Shown piece by piece: positions 1 through 7,330 of a DNA stretch of 59,568 nucleotides. The position numbers and the translations under genes were made by a program. Source of the stretch: an uncultured Clostridia bacterium (GTDB taxonomy: Bacteria > Bacillota > Clostridia > Oscillospirales > Ruminococcaceae); NCBI GenBank assembly GCA_947383835.1, contig CANDEV010000014.1, forward strand, positions 1 through 59,568. Reading direction: 5' to 3'. The notes below the pieces were generated by a model. It worked only from the letters and a program-made list of their open reading frames with translations. It ran no database searches and had not been told where the DNA came from. Numbering within the stretch: the stretch's first letter is position 1; every line of letters starts with the position of its first letter.

Positions 1-209
1 ATGATAAATTCCAATACGAATTATCGGAGTTATTTGATAAAGCGTACCTTGCCGCTACGCTTACAGATTTAGGCGTGGTAACATTTTGCGGGGATTTGAT
101 TAAGGCGAAGATTTCAATAAATCTTGTGGGGACTTACTTTATTTTTCTTGCCGCTTTTACGGTTTTGAAATTTGTTACGCCGATTGTTATTGAGAAAATT
201 CGCAAGTAA
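1..209 (+). CDS. C-terminal part of a membrane protein (cut by window edge)
   Basis: An open frame runs from the first bases to a TAA at 207-209 and has no start in the window, so only the last ~68 residues are visible. They contain one hydrophobic stretch (about residues 45-62 of the visible part) followed by a short basic tail ending IEKIRK, which suggests a membrane anchor near the C-terminus. It is followed 20 bp later by a small HTH gene in the same direction and then the integrase, so it probably belongs to the same mobile element. I do not recognise the family. Confidence 0.5.
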   Translation, partial: DKFQYELSELFDKAYLAATLTDLGVVTFCGDLIKAKISINLVGTYFIFLAAFTVLKFVTPIVIEKIRK

Positions 210-229
210 AATAAAGAGAGGAGAATGAC

Positions 230-454
230 ATGAAAAGAGAAAAAAGAATCGCGCTGTACAAAAAAATATGGTGCAAAATACGATACTGGCAAAGTCTTAA
301 AGACGTGACGGACACGGAGCTTGCGGCATATTTGCAGGTAACGGAGCGCACTTTACACGAGTATGACAAAAACGCAAAAAATATTACTTTGGAAAAGGTG
401 GACAGCTTTTTGTATGTAAACGGTATGGAGCTTGCCGATTTAATGACATTATAA
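230..454 (+). CDS. Small helix-turn-helix protein (74 aa)
   Basis: This short basic protein has an HTH-like core around residues 25-50 (TDTELAAYLQVTERTLHEYD). It starts at ATG 230 behind a good ribosome binding site (AGAGGAGAA). It lies between the membrane-protein tail and the integrase in the same direction. Such small HTH proteins next to integrases often control excision or integrase expression. That role is inferred here, helped by an inverted repeat around the integrase promoter just downstream. Confidence 0.65.
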   Translation: MKREKRIALYKKIWCKIRYWQSLKDVTDTELAAYLQVTERTLHEYDKNAKNITLEKVDSFLYVNGMELADLMTL

Positions 455-468
455 ATTTTAAAAAAGTC

Positions 469-497
469 TGGACAAACAGTGCGGAATGTGGTATAAT
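469..497 (+). promoter_or_regulatory. Integrase promoter inside an inverted repeat
   Basis: A -35 TGGACA (469-474) and -10 TATAAT (492-497) are separated by 17 bp. Perfect 8-bp arms AGTGCGGA (479-486) and TCCGCACT (521-528) bracket the -10 box. The left arm lies upstream of the expected transcription start, so the repeat would act as DNA (an operator) and not as an RNA hairpin. Confidence 0.55.
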
Positions 498-543
498 AAA
501 AATGTAGTTTAGTATCACTTTCCGCACTCGGAAAGGAAAATAT

Positions 544-1581
544 ATGAAAGCAAAAAAACTCCCTTCGGGGAACTACAGAGTACAGGTCGTTGCAGGCTTT
601 GATGTCAACGGTAAGCGCATTGTAAAATCTTTTACTGCCGACACGGAATGGGAAGCCTTGCGAATGGCGGAATATTTCAAGCAGGATCGCGAAGAGACAA
701 CAGGTAAAAATCTCACGGTTGCAAAGGCAATGGAGATATACATTGACAGCAGGGAAAACGTTATTGAGAAAACCACGATCAGAAATTACCGTCAGCTTGC
801 TAATAGCTGCTTCAAGTGCATTATGGACGTAAAGATTATCTCTCTCCACGCGATTGATATTCAAAGAGCAATCAATATTGAGAGCGCGAGAGTAAGTCCG
901 AAGTACATTAAAAACGCTTACGGTCTGCTGAAATCGGTGCTGAAAATGTTTGAGGTGAACATTAATCTTAGCAGTATTCAACTACCGAAATTGGTAAAAA
1001 AGGAAAAGGAATTGCCAAGCTTTGAAACGGTATTCAGCATTGTTAAGGATACGGAAATCGAGTTGCCCTGTCTGCTTAGCTCATGGTTAAGTCTTAGAGT
1101 TGGCGAGGTTGTGGGATTGCAGTTTCGGGACGTTGACGTACAAAACAACACGTTGAAAGTACGGCGGACGATTATTCAGACCGTTAATGGTGAAGAAGTT
1201 CGCGAAGGCTGCAAGACGGAAAAAAGTACACGAAATCTGAACATTCCCGATTATCTTTTTCAAATGATAACGGCGATTCCGCACAAGGAGGAAACGGACT
1301 TTATTGTAACGCTGACCCGCAAGGCGATTTACAGCAGATTTAAGCGTTTAATGCTGAAAAACGGGTATGACATTACCTATCACGACTTGCGGCATTTGAA
1401 CGCAAGCGTTATGCTAATGCTCGGCGTTCCCGACAAATATGCTATGGAGCGGGGCGGTTGGTCTACGGACAACATTTTGAAAAGCGTTTATCAACAGACT
1501 TTCAGCAATGAACGTGTACGGTTTGACGAGGTTATTGACGGGTATTTTAATTCTATTATTCGGCAGAGTGAAAGTACATAA
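544..1581 (+). CDS. Tyrosine recombinase / integrase (345 aa)
   Basis: This is a phage-type site-specific tyrosine recombinase that would integrate and excise the element lying to the left. Its N-terminal arm-binding segment begins MKAKKLPSGNYRVQV, followed by a SAM-like core-binding domain and a catalytic domain. The first catalytic Arg is in SLRVGEVVGL, the HxxR box is HDLRH, a Trp stands where many members have the second His (RGGWST), and the nucleophile is Tyr in SVYQQTF. The ribosome binding site GGAAAGGA precedes ATG 544. The gene ends ~85 bp before a tRNA 3'-end fragment, as expected for an integrase next to its att site. Confidence 0.9.
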   Translation: MKAKKLPSGNYRVQVVAGFDVNGKRIVKSFTADTEWEALRMAEYFKQDREETTGKNLTVAKAMEIYIDSRENVIEKTTIRNYRQLANSCFKCIMDVKIISLHAIDIQRAINIESARVSPKYIKNAYGLLKSVLKMFEVNINLSSIQLPKLVKKEKELPSFETVFSIVKDTEIELPCLLSSWLSLRVGEVVGLQFRDVDVQNNTLKVRRTIIQTVNGEEVREGCKTEKSTRNLNIPDYLFQMITAIPHKEETDFIVTLTRKAIYSRFKRLMLKNGYDITYHDLRHLNASVMLMLGVPDKYAMERGGWSTDNILKSVYQQTFSNERVRFDEVIDGYFNSIIRQSEST

Positions 1582-1667
1582 ACGCTGAATTTCAGAAAAA
1601 ATCACACGGATTGTCACACGAATGTCTGAAACGGCGGTATACAAACAAAATATTTGGTTTTGATGTC

Positions 1668-1692
1668 GGTTCAAATCCTGCCCCCGCAACCA
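1668..1692 (+). other. att site: 3' end of an initiator tRNA (fMet) gene
   Basis: The sequence GGTTCAAATCCTG followed by CCCCCGCAACCA has the T-loop consensus and an acceptor strand CCCCGCA plus ACCA. That ending, with A at position 72 unpaired to C1, is the hallmark of bacterial initiator tRNA. The upstream half of the tRNA is absent and the expected CGCGGGG 5' strand is not found, so this is a tRNA fragment left at one end of an integrated element. The intact tRNA should lie at the other end, outside the window. Confidence 0.7.
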
Positions 1693-1698
1693 CAAAAA

Positions 1699-1719
1699 AA
1701 CCCGTAAACACGGGTTTTT
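1699..1719 (+). terminator. Rho-independent terminator after the tRNA fragment
   Basis: A 7-bp stem AACCCGT/ACGGGTT with loop AAAC is followed by a T run. It sits just after the CCA of the tRNA fragment, as expected for the original tRNA terminator. Confidence 0.7.
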
Positions 1720-2085
1720 CATATTTAAGCATCGTTGAAAGCGTCCACAAAACCGTTTTTCCTGCAAAGCCTGTGAGGGAGACCCTACGAAGTCCAAAGC
1801 GGAGCAGAAACAGTTAAGCTCGGCTTGGGTATCGTTCTCATACGAATGGCAATATATGTCAAGCATGGTCTGACAGTTCGCGTGACGAGCATAGCCTTGA
1901 ACGGTTTTCGGAGTGAAGTGCTTCGCAAGATAGGTCAGAATACTATGCCGCAAATCGTGGAAACGTATATGTCTCAAATTGTTCTCCTTCAGCAGCTTGG
2001 AGAATTTATGCGTTACAAAATCCACTTTCATACGTTCGCCTATCTCATTCACGCAGACAAATTCTGCCTTTATAGCAGGGTACAA
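1717..2085 (-). pseudogene. C-terminal remnant of a second tyrosine recombinase
   Basis: The minus-strand frame encodes the end of a tyrosine recombinase: HKFSKLLKENNLRHIRFHDLRHS supplies the HxxR box, and GYARHANCQTMLDIYCHS resembles the H-x-x-Y end of the active site. The N-terminal two thirds and the first catalytic Arg are missing, with an in-frame stop just upstream of the only available TTG start. The frame runs into the tRNA fragment with no normal stop. This looks like the leftover of an earlier element at the same tRNA-fMet site, lying back to back with the intact integrase at 544. Confidence 0.7.
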
Positions 2086-2173
2086 TGTTCAGATCGCTTT
2101 TTAATCAGATTCCCTGTTAAAAAATCAATTCGAGTAGCTTTTCCAATATATCGGTTAAGCCTTTTTCATTTCC

Positions 2174-2650
2174 CTACTGCAAAGTGCAAAATCCAGCTTT
2201 CATTGTATTTTCGGTACTAAAAAATATAGCACATGCTAATACATCATTTTCCTTAAATATAACTTTATGTTTACTACCGTTATAATATCCGATTTTTAAA
2301 TAATCACAGAATCCCTGATCAATCTTTCCGCTTGAAATAAATCCACCATTAAATATATTTCCACCCATTCCGTAAATAGCTCCTACAACATTTAAAGGTG
2401 TTTCAATTTTTTGTTTAGTACGAAATAATACGCTTTCACCAGGTTTTACACTTAATCCGTTTTTAGGAATTTCGATAAGCTGTGAATTTTTCATATAACT
2501 ATCGCCAACTGTTAATATTAAAGATTCTTCACTGCAAATGTCATGAAGTATTTCTTCATTAACATAAATCAGACTTCTAGCGGATTTTTTATTATCTTCA
2601 TAATCGTTCATATCTGACGTAATCCTATTACTTAAATTTATTATTGACAT
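2174..2650 (-). CDS. dUTPase / dCTP-deaminase-like protein (158 aa)
   Basis: The central part resembles the trimeric dUTPase/dCTP-deaminase fold: PGESVLFRTKQKIETP, then VGAIYGMGGN, then SGKIDQGFCDYLKIGYYN, matching the family's PGE, G-R-S-S and G-x-I-D-P-G-F blocks. The SSLAR motif Arg and the deaminase Glu (normally LEFYN, here KIGYYN) are absent, so deaminase activity is doubtful. A nucleotide-binding or dUTPase-like role is possible. The start at ATG 2650 is preferred over a Met 15 bases further upstream because GGAGGT lies 7 bp before it. The gene is isolated among mobile-element debris. Confidence 0.65.
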   Translation of the reverse strand: MSIINLSNRITSDMNDYEDNKKSARSLIYVNEEILHDICSEESLILTVGDSYMKNSQLIEIPKNGLSVKPGESVLFRTKQKIETPLNVVGAIYGMGGNIFNGGFISSGKIDQGFCDYLKIGYYNGSKHKVIFKENDVLACAIFFSTENTMKAGFCTLQ

Positions 2651-3198
2651 TTTGATGACCTCCATACATTTGTCATTTTTTTATTTTTAAATTCAAAACA
2701 AATAAATATTTGCCAACATTTTGCATAAGAATCTGTATGCCACGCTTATAATTTATTTAAACTAATACAAACAAATTTAATAGCGTTTTAGTAACATTTT
2801 ATCAGAAAAATAATGCAGGTTAATTTTGTGCTGCCCTAATAGTTTTTCACGGAGATTTTGGATTATACATTTTATTTTATATGCAAGATTTTTTTGCGGA
2901 ATTTTTTGTTGTGTTGTCATAACTTGTAGACAATTACGGAAATTTTTTCGCGCACCGTATTGCAAAGTCTGGCGCAGTGTAGTTATATGATAATCAATGC
3001 AACACAGCACAAAGAGCGGCTAAAGCCTTTGTTGCACGTGTGTTTGCACGTTTTCGTCATATTGCGCTAAAATACCTTGATATACGCGAGTATATCTGCA
3101 AAGTTTTAGTGCAATATAACAAAAATTTGACCGCGTATCTGCACAGCGATCTTTGGACGGTATTGCCTTAATATATTTTATAATGAGGGTAATTGAAT
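2651..3198. other. Intergenic stretch without a convincing gene
   Basis: About 550 A+T-rich bases. The only open frames are short minus-strand ones (for example 2777-3010, 77 codons) without a ribosome binding site or recognisable motif. I see no confident gene, RNA or repeat here. Confidence 0.5.
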
Positions 3199-3545
3199 AT
3201 GAAAAAGAGCATAATATGCGTATTAACAACGGCGGCAATGCTATTAACAGTGTGTAGTACAAATACTTAGGGAACAATGCTGTTATAGGAACGTTTTGCA
3301 AGAGAAACGCTGACAAATACCTTGCCCTTATTGCAAAAAATCAACTTGCAAGTGACGAATTAGACGAGCTTGCAGAAAATCTTTTCAATTTAAAAAGCAA
3401 CGGCAGTGTTCCTTTGGGCAACTGGATAATGGGAAATGTCCTTGACGCGAAAACTTTCGGTAAACTTATGACAGCTTATAATGACGGTAAATATATACGG
3501 GCTGAACTCGCAAAGCACATTTACAGTAATTATGGGGAAGGTTAA
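3199..3545 (+). pseudogene. Small secreted/lipoprotein-like gene broken by a frameshift
   Basis: ATG 3199, behind a GAGGGT site, begins a typical signal peptide: MKKSI, a hydrophobic core, then TVCSTNT and a stop at 3268-3270. One base out of phase, an ~90-codon frame without its own start continues from about 3264 to the TAA at 3543-3545 (ending IYSNYGEG) and reads like a normal soluble protein rich in Ala, Leu, Lys and Asp. The simplest reading is one exported protein of ~115 aa interrupted by an indel near 3260-3270. I do not recognise the family. Confidence 0.5.
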
Positions 3546-3604
3546 ACATATCTTCTTTATTGCTGAAACAAAAGGAACTAACAAAACTATCAGGGAGGGA
3601 CATT

Positions 3605-3811
3605 ATGATAAAAATTAATTTGCGGAAATTATTGTCCGACCGAAATATGACCCAGTCGGAGTTTGCCGCGAGAACAGGTATTCGACCGTACACAATTTGC
3701 GATATTTGCGGTAATTCCTGCACCTTTTTGAAGCTTGAGCATATTGACAAAATTTGCTCTGTTCTAGGGTGCAAATTATGCGATTTGATAATTTTTTCGG
3801 AAAATTTGTGA
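3605..3811 (+). CDS. XRE-family HTH regulator (68 aa)
   Basis: This is a Cro/CI-type helix-turn-helix protein: INLRKLLSDRNMTQSEFAAR is followed by the recognition helix region TGIRPYTICDICGNSC. The start at ATG 3605 is chosen because GGGAGGG lies 6 bp upstream; an earlier Met at 3560 has no such site. It has an unusually high Cys content for the family (five Cys). It is probably a phage- or element-derived regulator. Its operator is not identified. Confidence 0.75.
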   Translation: MIKINLRKLLSDRNMTQSEFAARTGIRPYTICDICGNSCTFLKLEHIDKICSVLGCKLCDLIIFSENL

Positions 3812-3893
3812 AATCCGGTAGTAAAAACGGTCTTTTAGGCGGTTTATCTATATGGAGGAATTTCTCCAATAAATTTAACCGAAAGGACTGTTT

Positions 3894-4100
3894 ATGCGTA
3901 ATTGCAGGGAGGAGAAAAAGCTAAGCCGTGAAAGGCTTGCGGAAATCTGCTACATCAGCGACAGGTGCATAAGCAATATCGAGCGCGGAGTGTCCGAGCC
4001 GAAGATGATAACGGCTGTGAAGCTCTGGAAAGCGTTGGAGGTAGATAAAGATAAACTTGCCGAGGTCTTGCAGGATATTGATGTACATATTTTATTATGA
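3894..4100 (+). CDS. XRE-family HTH regulator (68 aa)
   Basis: This is a second small Cro/CI-type HTH protein: MRNCREEKKLSRERLAEICY and the recognition helix ISDRCISNIERGVSEPK followed by a short dimerisation tail. It lies 82 bp after the previous HTH gene in the same direction, with AAAGGA upstream of its ATG. The two are not close copies. Both lie among mobile-element remains and have no other intact phage genes beside them. Confidence 0.75.
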   Translation: MRNCREEKKLSRERLAEICYISDRCISNIERGVSEPKMITAVKLWKALEVDKDKLAEVLQDIDVHILL

Positions 4101-4203
4101 TTTATTTTCATATGAAAATGGACGGTGATAATCTTTTGTGCTATACTTATTTTGTAAGCTGATTTAACCAATAGGCTTGTGCTCCCTAATTTTAAACCCC
4201 GCC

Positions 4204-4449
4204 TCAAATGTCATTTAATGGCAATTTAAGGCGTTTTTTTGCGTTTTGGGTGTCATTTTTTTGTGTTTTGCGCGGCGGGCTACAGTAACCAAGATGCTCG
4301 TCCATTTCTGCTTCAAGCATCTGTTCGATAGTTCCCGCAAATAATTTTTTCAGTTTCGCCTGAATATCCCCAGTACTTTTGCAGTCCGCCATCAGAAGCC
4401 TTACAAGTTCCATTTCTTTTTTGTCTAATCCGTGTGTTCTTGTTTTCAT
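4204..4449 (-). pseudogene. IS256-family transposase, N-terminal fragment
   Basis: The 81-aa product contains KKLFAGTIEQMLEAEMDEHL followed by GY, the strongly conserved N-terminal segment of IS256 (mutator-type) transposases, which are normally ~400 aa. The DDE catalytic domain is entirely missing: after ~60 residues the sequence becomes unrelated and stops. No terminal inverted repeats are evident. It marks an old insertion between the HTH genes and the HD-GYP gene. Confidence 0.75.
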
Positions 4450-4577
4450 ACCAATTTTCCTCCATTATTTTATTTATGGTTATTATTGGCATTTACACAG
4501 TTCTTTATTCAGACTCGAGTTTTCAGCTCTTGCTTATTTATTTCTTAAATGTAACTGGCAGGTATATTTTACTCTAA

Positions 4578-5387
4578 TTAAGGCAAAAGCATTAGCTTTC
4601 TCGCTTCGATCAGCATATTGGGATCGTATGAATTATTTATTCTGTATTCTTCCGTAAGCTGACCTATTACCTTATTTATTTCAATTCCGCTTTTGTACGG
4701 TCTTGCAGCCATCATTGCATCTATGGAATCTGCAATGCCGACTGCCTCAACGGTACGCGGCAGATCGCTTATACCCCAATATCCGCTTCCGTTGCGGCGC
4801 TCATGGTGCAAAAGCGCGATATTAGCTACTTCTTCCTTAAAACCTGCGCCCTTCAGGAATCTGTACCCCGCTTTGGTATGCTCTTTTATGATTTTATACT
4901 CTTCCTGCGATAACGCGCTGTGCTTTTCAACTAAATTGACAAAGAAGATTTTTCCCACATCATGCACTATAGAACCTTCCGCGGCAACCACCAGTTCATC
5001 GCTTGAAAACTTCATATTTTTCCCTATTGCCGATGCAATTATGGCGACTCTCATTGAATGCTCATAAGACCATAACGAGCGCCTTTCAAGACATCCGACC
5101 ATATCCGTGACGCTACTTTCTTCAGAGACCTGTTCCAATATTTCCATAACTTCATGCTTTATAGTGTCAGGAGCAAACGGAATGGTTTTTCCTATAGAAT
5201 AAGAAATAAAAGCTTTAGCCATCTCCGCTTCCGTAGCATTTGGGTTGCATTCCACATATTCCTCAAAGGAGATCACGCCTTTGCTCAAAAGCTCCTCTAA
5301 TCTTTGCTGATTTACAGCTTCGCCTTTTGCGGCAAACAAAACCCCTTGTAAATTGACAACATCACGTTCAACAATTGCCTTTTTCAT
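4578..5387 (-). CDS. HD-GYP domain protein (269 aa)
   Basis: Probable cyclic-di-GMP phosphodiesterase or related metal-dependent phosphohydrolase. The N-terminal ~115 residues have no clear domain. The C-terminal half carries the HD-GYP pattern: H in YEHSMRVA, HD in IVHDVGKIF, HT in IIKEHTKAGY, HH in LLHHERRNGSGYW and D in IADSIDAMMAARPYK. The GYP motif reads GYW, so Pro is replaced, which may affect activity. It stands alone, with promoter and neighbours not resolved, between IS256 debris and the genomic island. The assignment to HD-GYP is firm; substrate is inferred. Confidence 0.85.
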   Translation of the reverse strand: MKKAIVERDVVNLQGVLFAAKGEAVNQQRLEELLSKGVISFEEYVECNPNATEAEMAKAFISYSIGKTIPFAPDTIKHEVMEILEQVSEESSVTDMVGCLERRSLWSYEHSMRVAIIASAIGKNMKFSSDELVVAAEGSIVHDVGKIFFVNLVEKHSALSQEEYKIIKEHTKAGYRFLKGAGFKEEVANIALLHHERRNGSGYWGISDLPRTVEAVGIADSIDAMMAARPYKSGIEINKVIGQLTEEYRINNSYDPNMLIEARKLMLLP

Positions 5388-5516
5388 ATTTCTTCATCCT
5401 AACATATTGAAGTAAAAGCAAATATAACCTGCTGATCTGCTATGAGAAGATACTTCACAGCAAACCATGGCTTTATATATAGCATATTATAAATTTCTTT
5501 AGTTGTCAAGACCTTT

Positions 5517-5627
5517 TTACACGATTTCTTCCTTTGAAAGCAGGACAACAGTCTCAACATGGCTCGTCTGGATACGCTGAATTTCCTCGCTATTTTTAGG
5601 TTCGAGGGAACATATCCACAGTCTTTT
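5517..5627 (-). pseudogene. Detached C-terminal tail of an RlmD/TrmA-type protein
   Basis: A 36-codon frame bounded by stops reads SLEPKNSEEIQRIQTS followed by HVETVVLLSKEEIV and a stop. The HVETVVLL block is the typical C-terminus of TrmA/RlmD rRNA uracil methyltransferases; the intact gene at 21068-22429 ends GHVETVVLMTKVQK. Both lie on the minus strand and bracket the accessory block 5672-20859, the arrangement left by integration into the 3' end of such a gene. The two tails are similar but not identical in DNA. Confidence 0.5.
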
Positions 5628-5671
5628 TCACACTTTTCCGTTTGTGGGAATATGTCTACGTTTCTCTTATA

Positions 5672-6541
5672 TTACAATATTCGGTAGTCTTCTATTGCTC
5701 CTATCGGACAAGCTATTTTCTTATCAAACAACACCACATTTTTCCCAACAGGACATACCGTGCTACCATAAATAATACCAGAATAACCTAAAGAAATATA
5801 GTATTGAGAGATTGTTTGAAATGGCGCATATGCAACTGCTTTATTATCAGTCACATCAAGTGGTATAAATATTTGTTCTGATAATAACTTTGTATAGGTA
5901 TATACGCCCCAACGAGTAAACAAGTCAGCAAAATCTTTTTTGTCAACACTCATTTTGGGAATAAAACCTAATACTTTTGCAATTTCAACACCTTTTTTTA
6001 CTTGTGCTTGTCCATATTCTTCTAAAGATGCATTCAATTCAGCATAAGAAAAACCATCAGAAATCGTAAGGTCAACCAATTTATATTCATCATACTTATC
6101 AACAAATTGAAAATGACAAAATCCGAATCTATTTCCTGTTTCAACTCGACACTCAGCTTGTACACATTCATGAATGTCATTATCGTTGCCAATTGCCAAA
6201 TAAAGCCATTCTACTCCTGGAGGACTAAAACGATTATCTTCTTTAATGTACTCTTCTTTAGGAAGGAAACGTTCATAATTGGGAACTTCGTCATTCTTTA
6301 GTATAGTTCCTCTACCAATTAATGTGCCTTTCAAATCTTTAATTGCAATAGTCTTGTGGTCAATACCAGAGTGTCTGTTAAATAAATCATCATATACCCT
6401 TAAAAATGTTTGATGTTTAGCCTTATCAATCTCATTATATGAAAACAAACCTTTTGCCAAGCACTCGCAGAATTCATCCCAAGTTTTTTTGATGGTATTT
6501 TCACTATTTTCTATACCACTAAAATCAAATATTTTTCCCAT
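5672..6541 (-). CDS. RES-domain protein (289 aa)
   Basis: The C-terminal two thirds fit the RES domain (Arg-Glu-Ser), an ADP-ribosyltransferase-like fold known from NAD-degrading or NAD-using toxins: an Arg in NRFSPPGVEWLYLA, a Glu in the following ECVQAECR segment, and a Ser in SGIIYGSTVCPVGKNVVLFD. The N-terminal ~70 residues form a separate helical segment. ATG 6541 follows GAGGTC. It is the last gene of a seven-gene run, 32 bp after an Mrr-type nuclease gene, which suggests a defence effector. It lacks the short Xre partner typical of RES-Xre toxin-antitoxin pairs, unless the distal XRE gene of the operon plays that part. Confidence 0.7.
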   Translation of the reverse strand: MGKIFDFSGIENSENTIKKTWDEFCECLAKGLFSYNEIDKAKHQTFLRVYDDLFNRHSGIDHKTIAIKDLKGTLIGRGTILKNDEVPNYERFLPKEEYIKEDNRFSPPGVEWLYLAIGNDNDIHECVQAECRVETGNRFGFCHFQFVDKYDEYKLVDLTISDGFSYAELNASLEEYGQAQVKKGVEIAKVLGFIPKMSVDKKDFADLFTRWGVYTYTKLLSEQIFIPLDVTDNKAVAYAPFQTISQYYISLGYSGIIYGSTVCPVGKNVVLFDKKIACPIGAIEDYRIL

Positions 6542-6573
6542 AAGTTAAAGACCTCGTTGTTCGTCAGTAGATA

Positions 6574-7308
6574 CTACTGATTTATTATAAGTTTTAGTAA
6601 ATCATCTATGTCCCACAGTGCCATCAAATTTTCCCGTTCTTCAGCAAATTCACGGGCATCTCTTGTAAATCTGGAAGATGTTACAATCACTGATTGATTT
6701 GCCTGCATAGCCACTTGAACGCCATAGACACTTCTAACTACACTAACATCAACCTTATGATTATCACCCCAGTGTTTGCACTCAACAATTAAAGTGTATG
6801 GTATAGGGTCTGCTTTTGTAGCGATAATATCTTTTCCACCATCTCTTGTTGCTTGTGTTATTTTCACACTAAAACCGAGTTTTTCAAAAATATCAGCAAC
6901 AAAAAACTCAAAATCTCTTGGTGACATTCTTTTGATTTTTTCCCTATGATAATCTAATAAATATTCTACTCTCTCATACTCTGCATAAGCTTCATCATAA
7001 TAGTCAAAATCAAATTCATAATCCATTTCTACTATGGGTTCATCTATGAAACAGCCACCATGACATTCTGAATCAGAGAAATTAAAGGCTCCTACCGGAT
7101 ACTCATAACCCCTGATACTAAACTCTATCCACGAATGGCACTCATCACAACATATTTCTCCACGAAAATCATACTCAATTTCTTCGCCCATTGGTCTATC
7201 ATACACGGAAGTTTCATAATCAAGGCTATCTGCTTCAACTAATGTTACGTTTCCGCATTTATCGCATCGAATATAAATATTATTTGGTATGTGCATCATA
7301 GTAATCAA
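6574..7308 (-). CDS. Mrr-type restriction endonuclease with N-terminal zinc ribbon (244 aa)
   Basis: Residues ~10-85 contain CxxC pairs (RCDKCGN and CCDECHS) typical of a zinc ribbon. Residues ~130-240 match the Mrr_cat PD-(D/E)XK nuclease: MSPRDFEFFVADIFEKLGF, then the catalytic Asp in TRDGGKDIIA and the ExK pair in LIVECKHW, then VIVTSSRFT. It should cleave DNA, possibly modified DNA. An acidic, Tyr-rich linker (DYEFDFDYYDEAYAEYERVEY) joins the domains. The start may be TTG 7308 (4 bases after GGAGG) or ATG 7299. It is in one operon with the RES gene. Confidence 0.85.
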   Translation of the reverse strand: MITMMHIPNNIYIRCDKCGNVTLVEADSLDYETSVYDRPMGEEIEYDFRGEICCDECHSWIEFSIRGYEYPVGAFNFSDSECHGGCFIDEPIVEMDYEFDFDYYDEAYAEYERVEYLLDYHREKIKRMSPRDFEFFVADIFEKLGFSVKITQATRDGGKDIIATKADPIPYTLIVECKHWGDNHKVDVSVVRSVYGVQVAMQANQSVIVTSSRFTRDAREFAEERENLMALWDIDDLLKLIINQ

Positions 7309-7330
7309 TTATCCTCCATTTACAAATATA

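Noticed and set aside
1592..1692. Complete tRNA-fMet gene
   Set aside because: Only the T-arm and acceptor 3' strand are present; no matching 5' half exists upstream.
2777..3010. 77-codon minus-strand open frame
   Set aside because: No ribosome binding site, no motif and biased composition from A+T-rich DNA; not supported as a gene.
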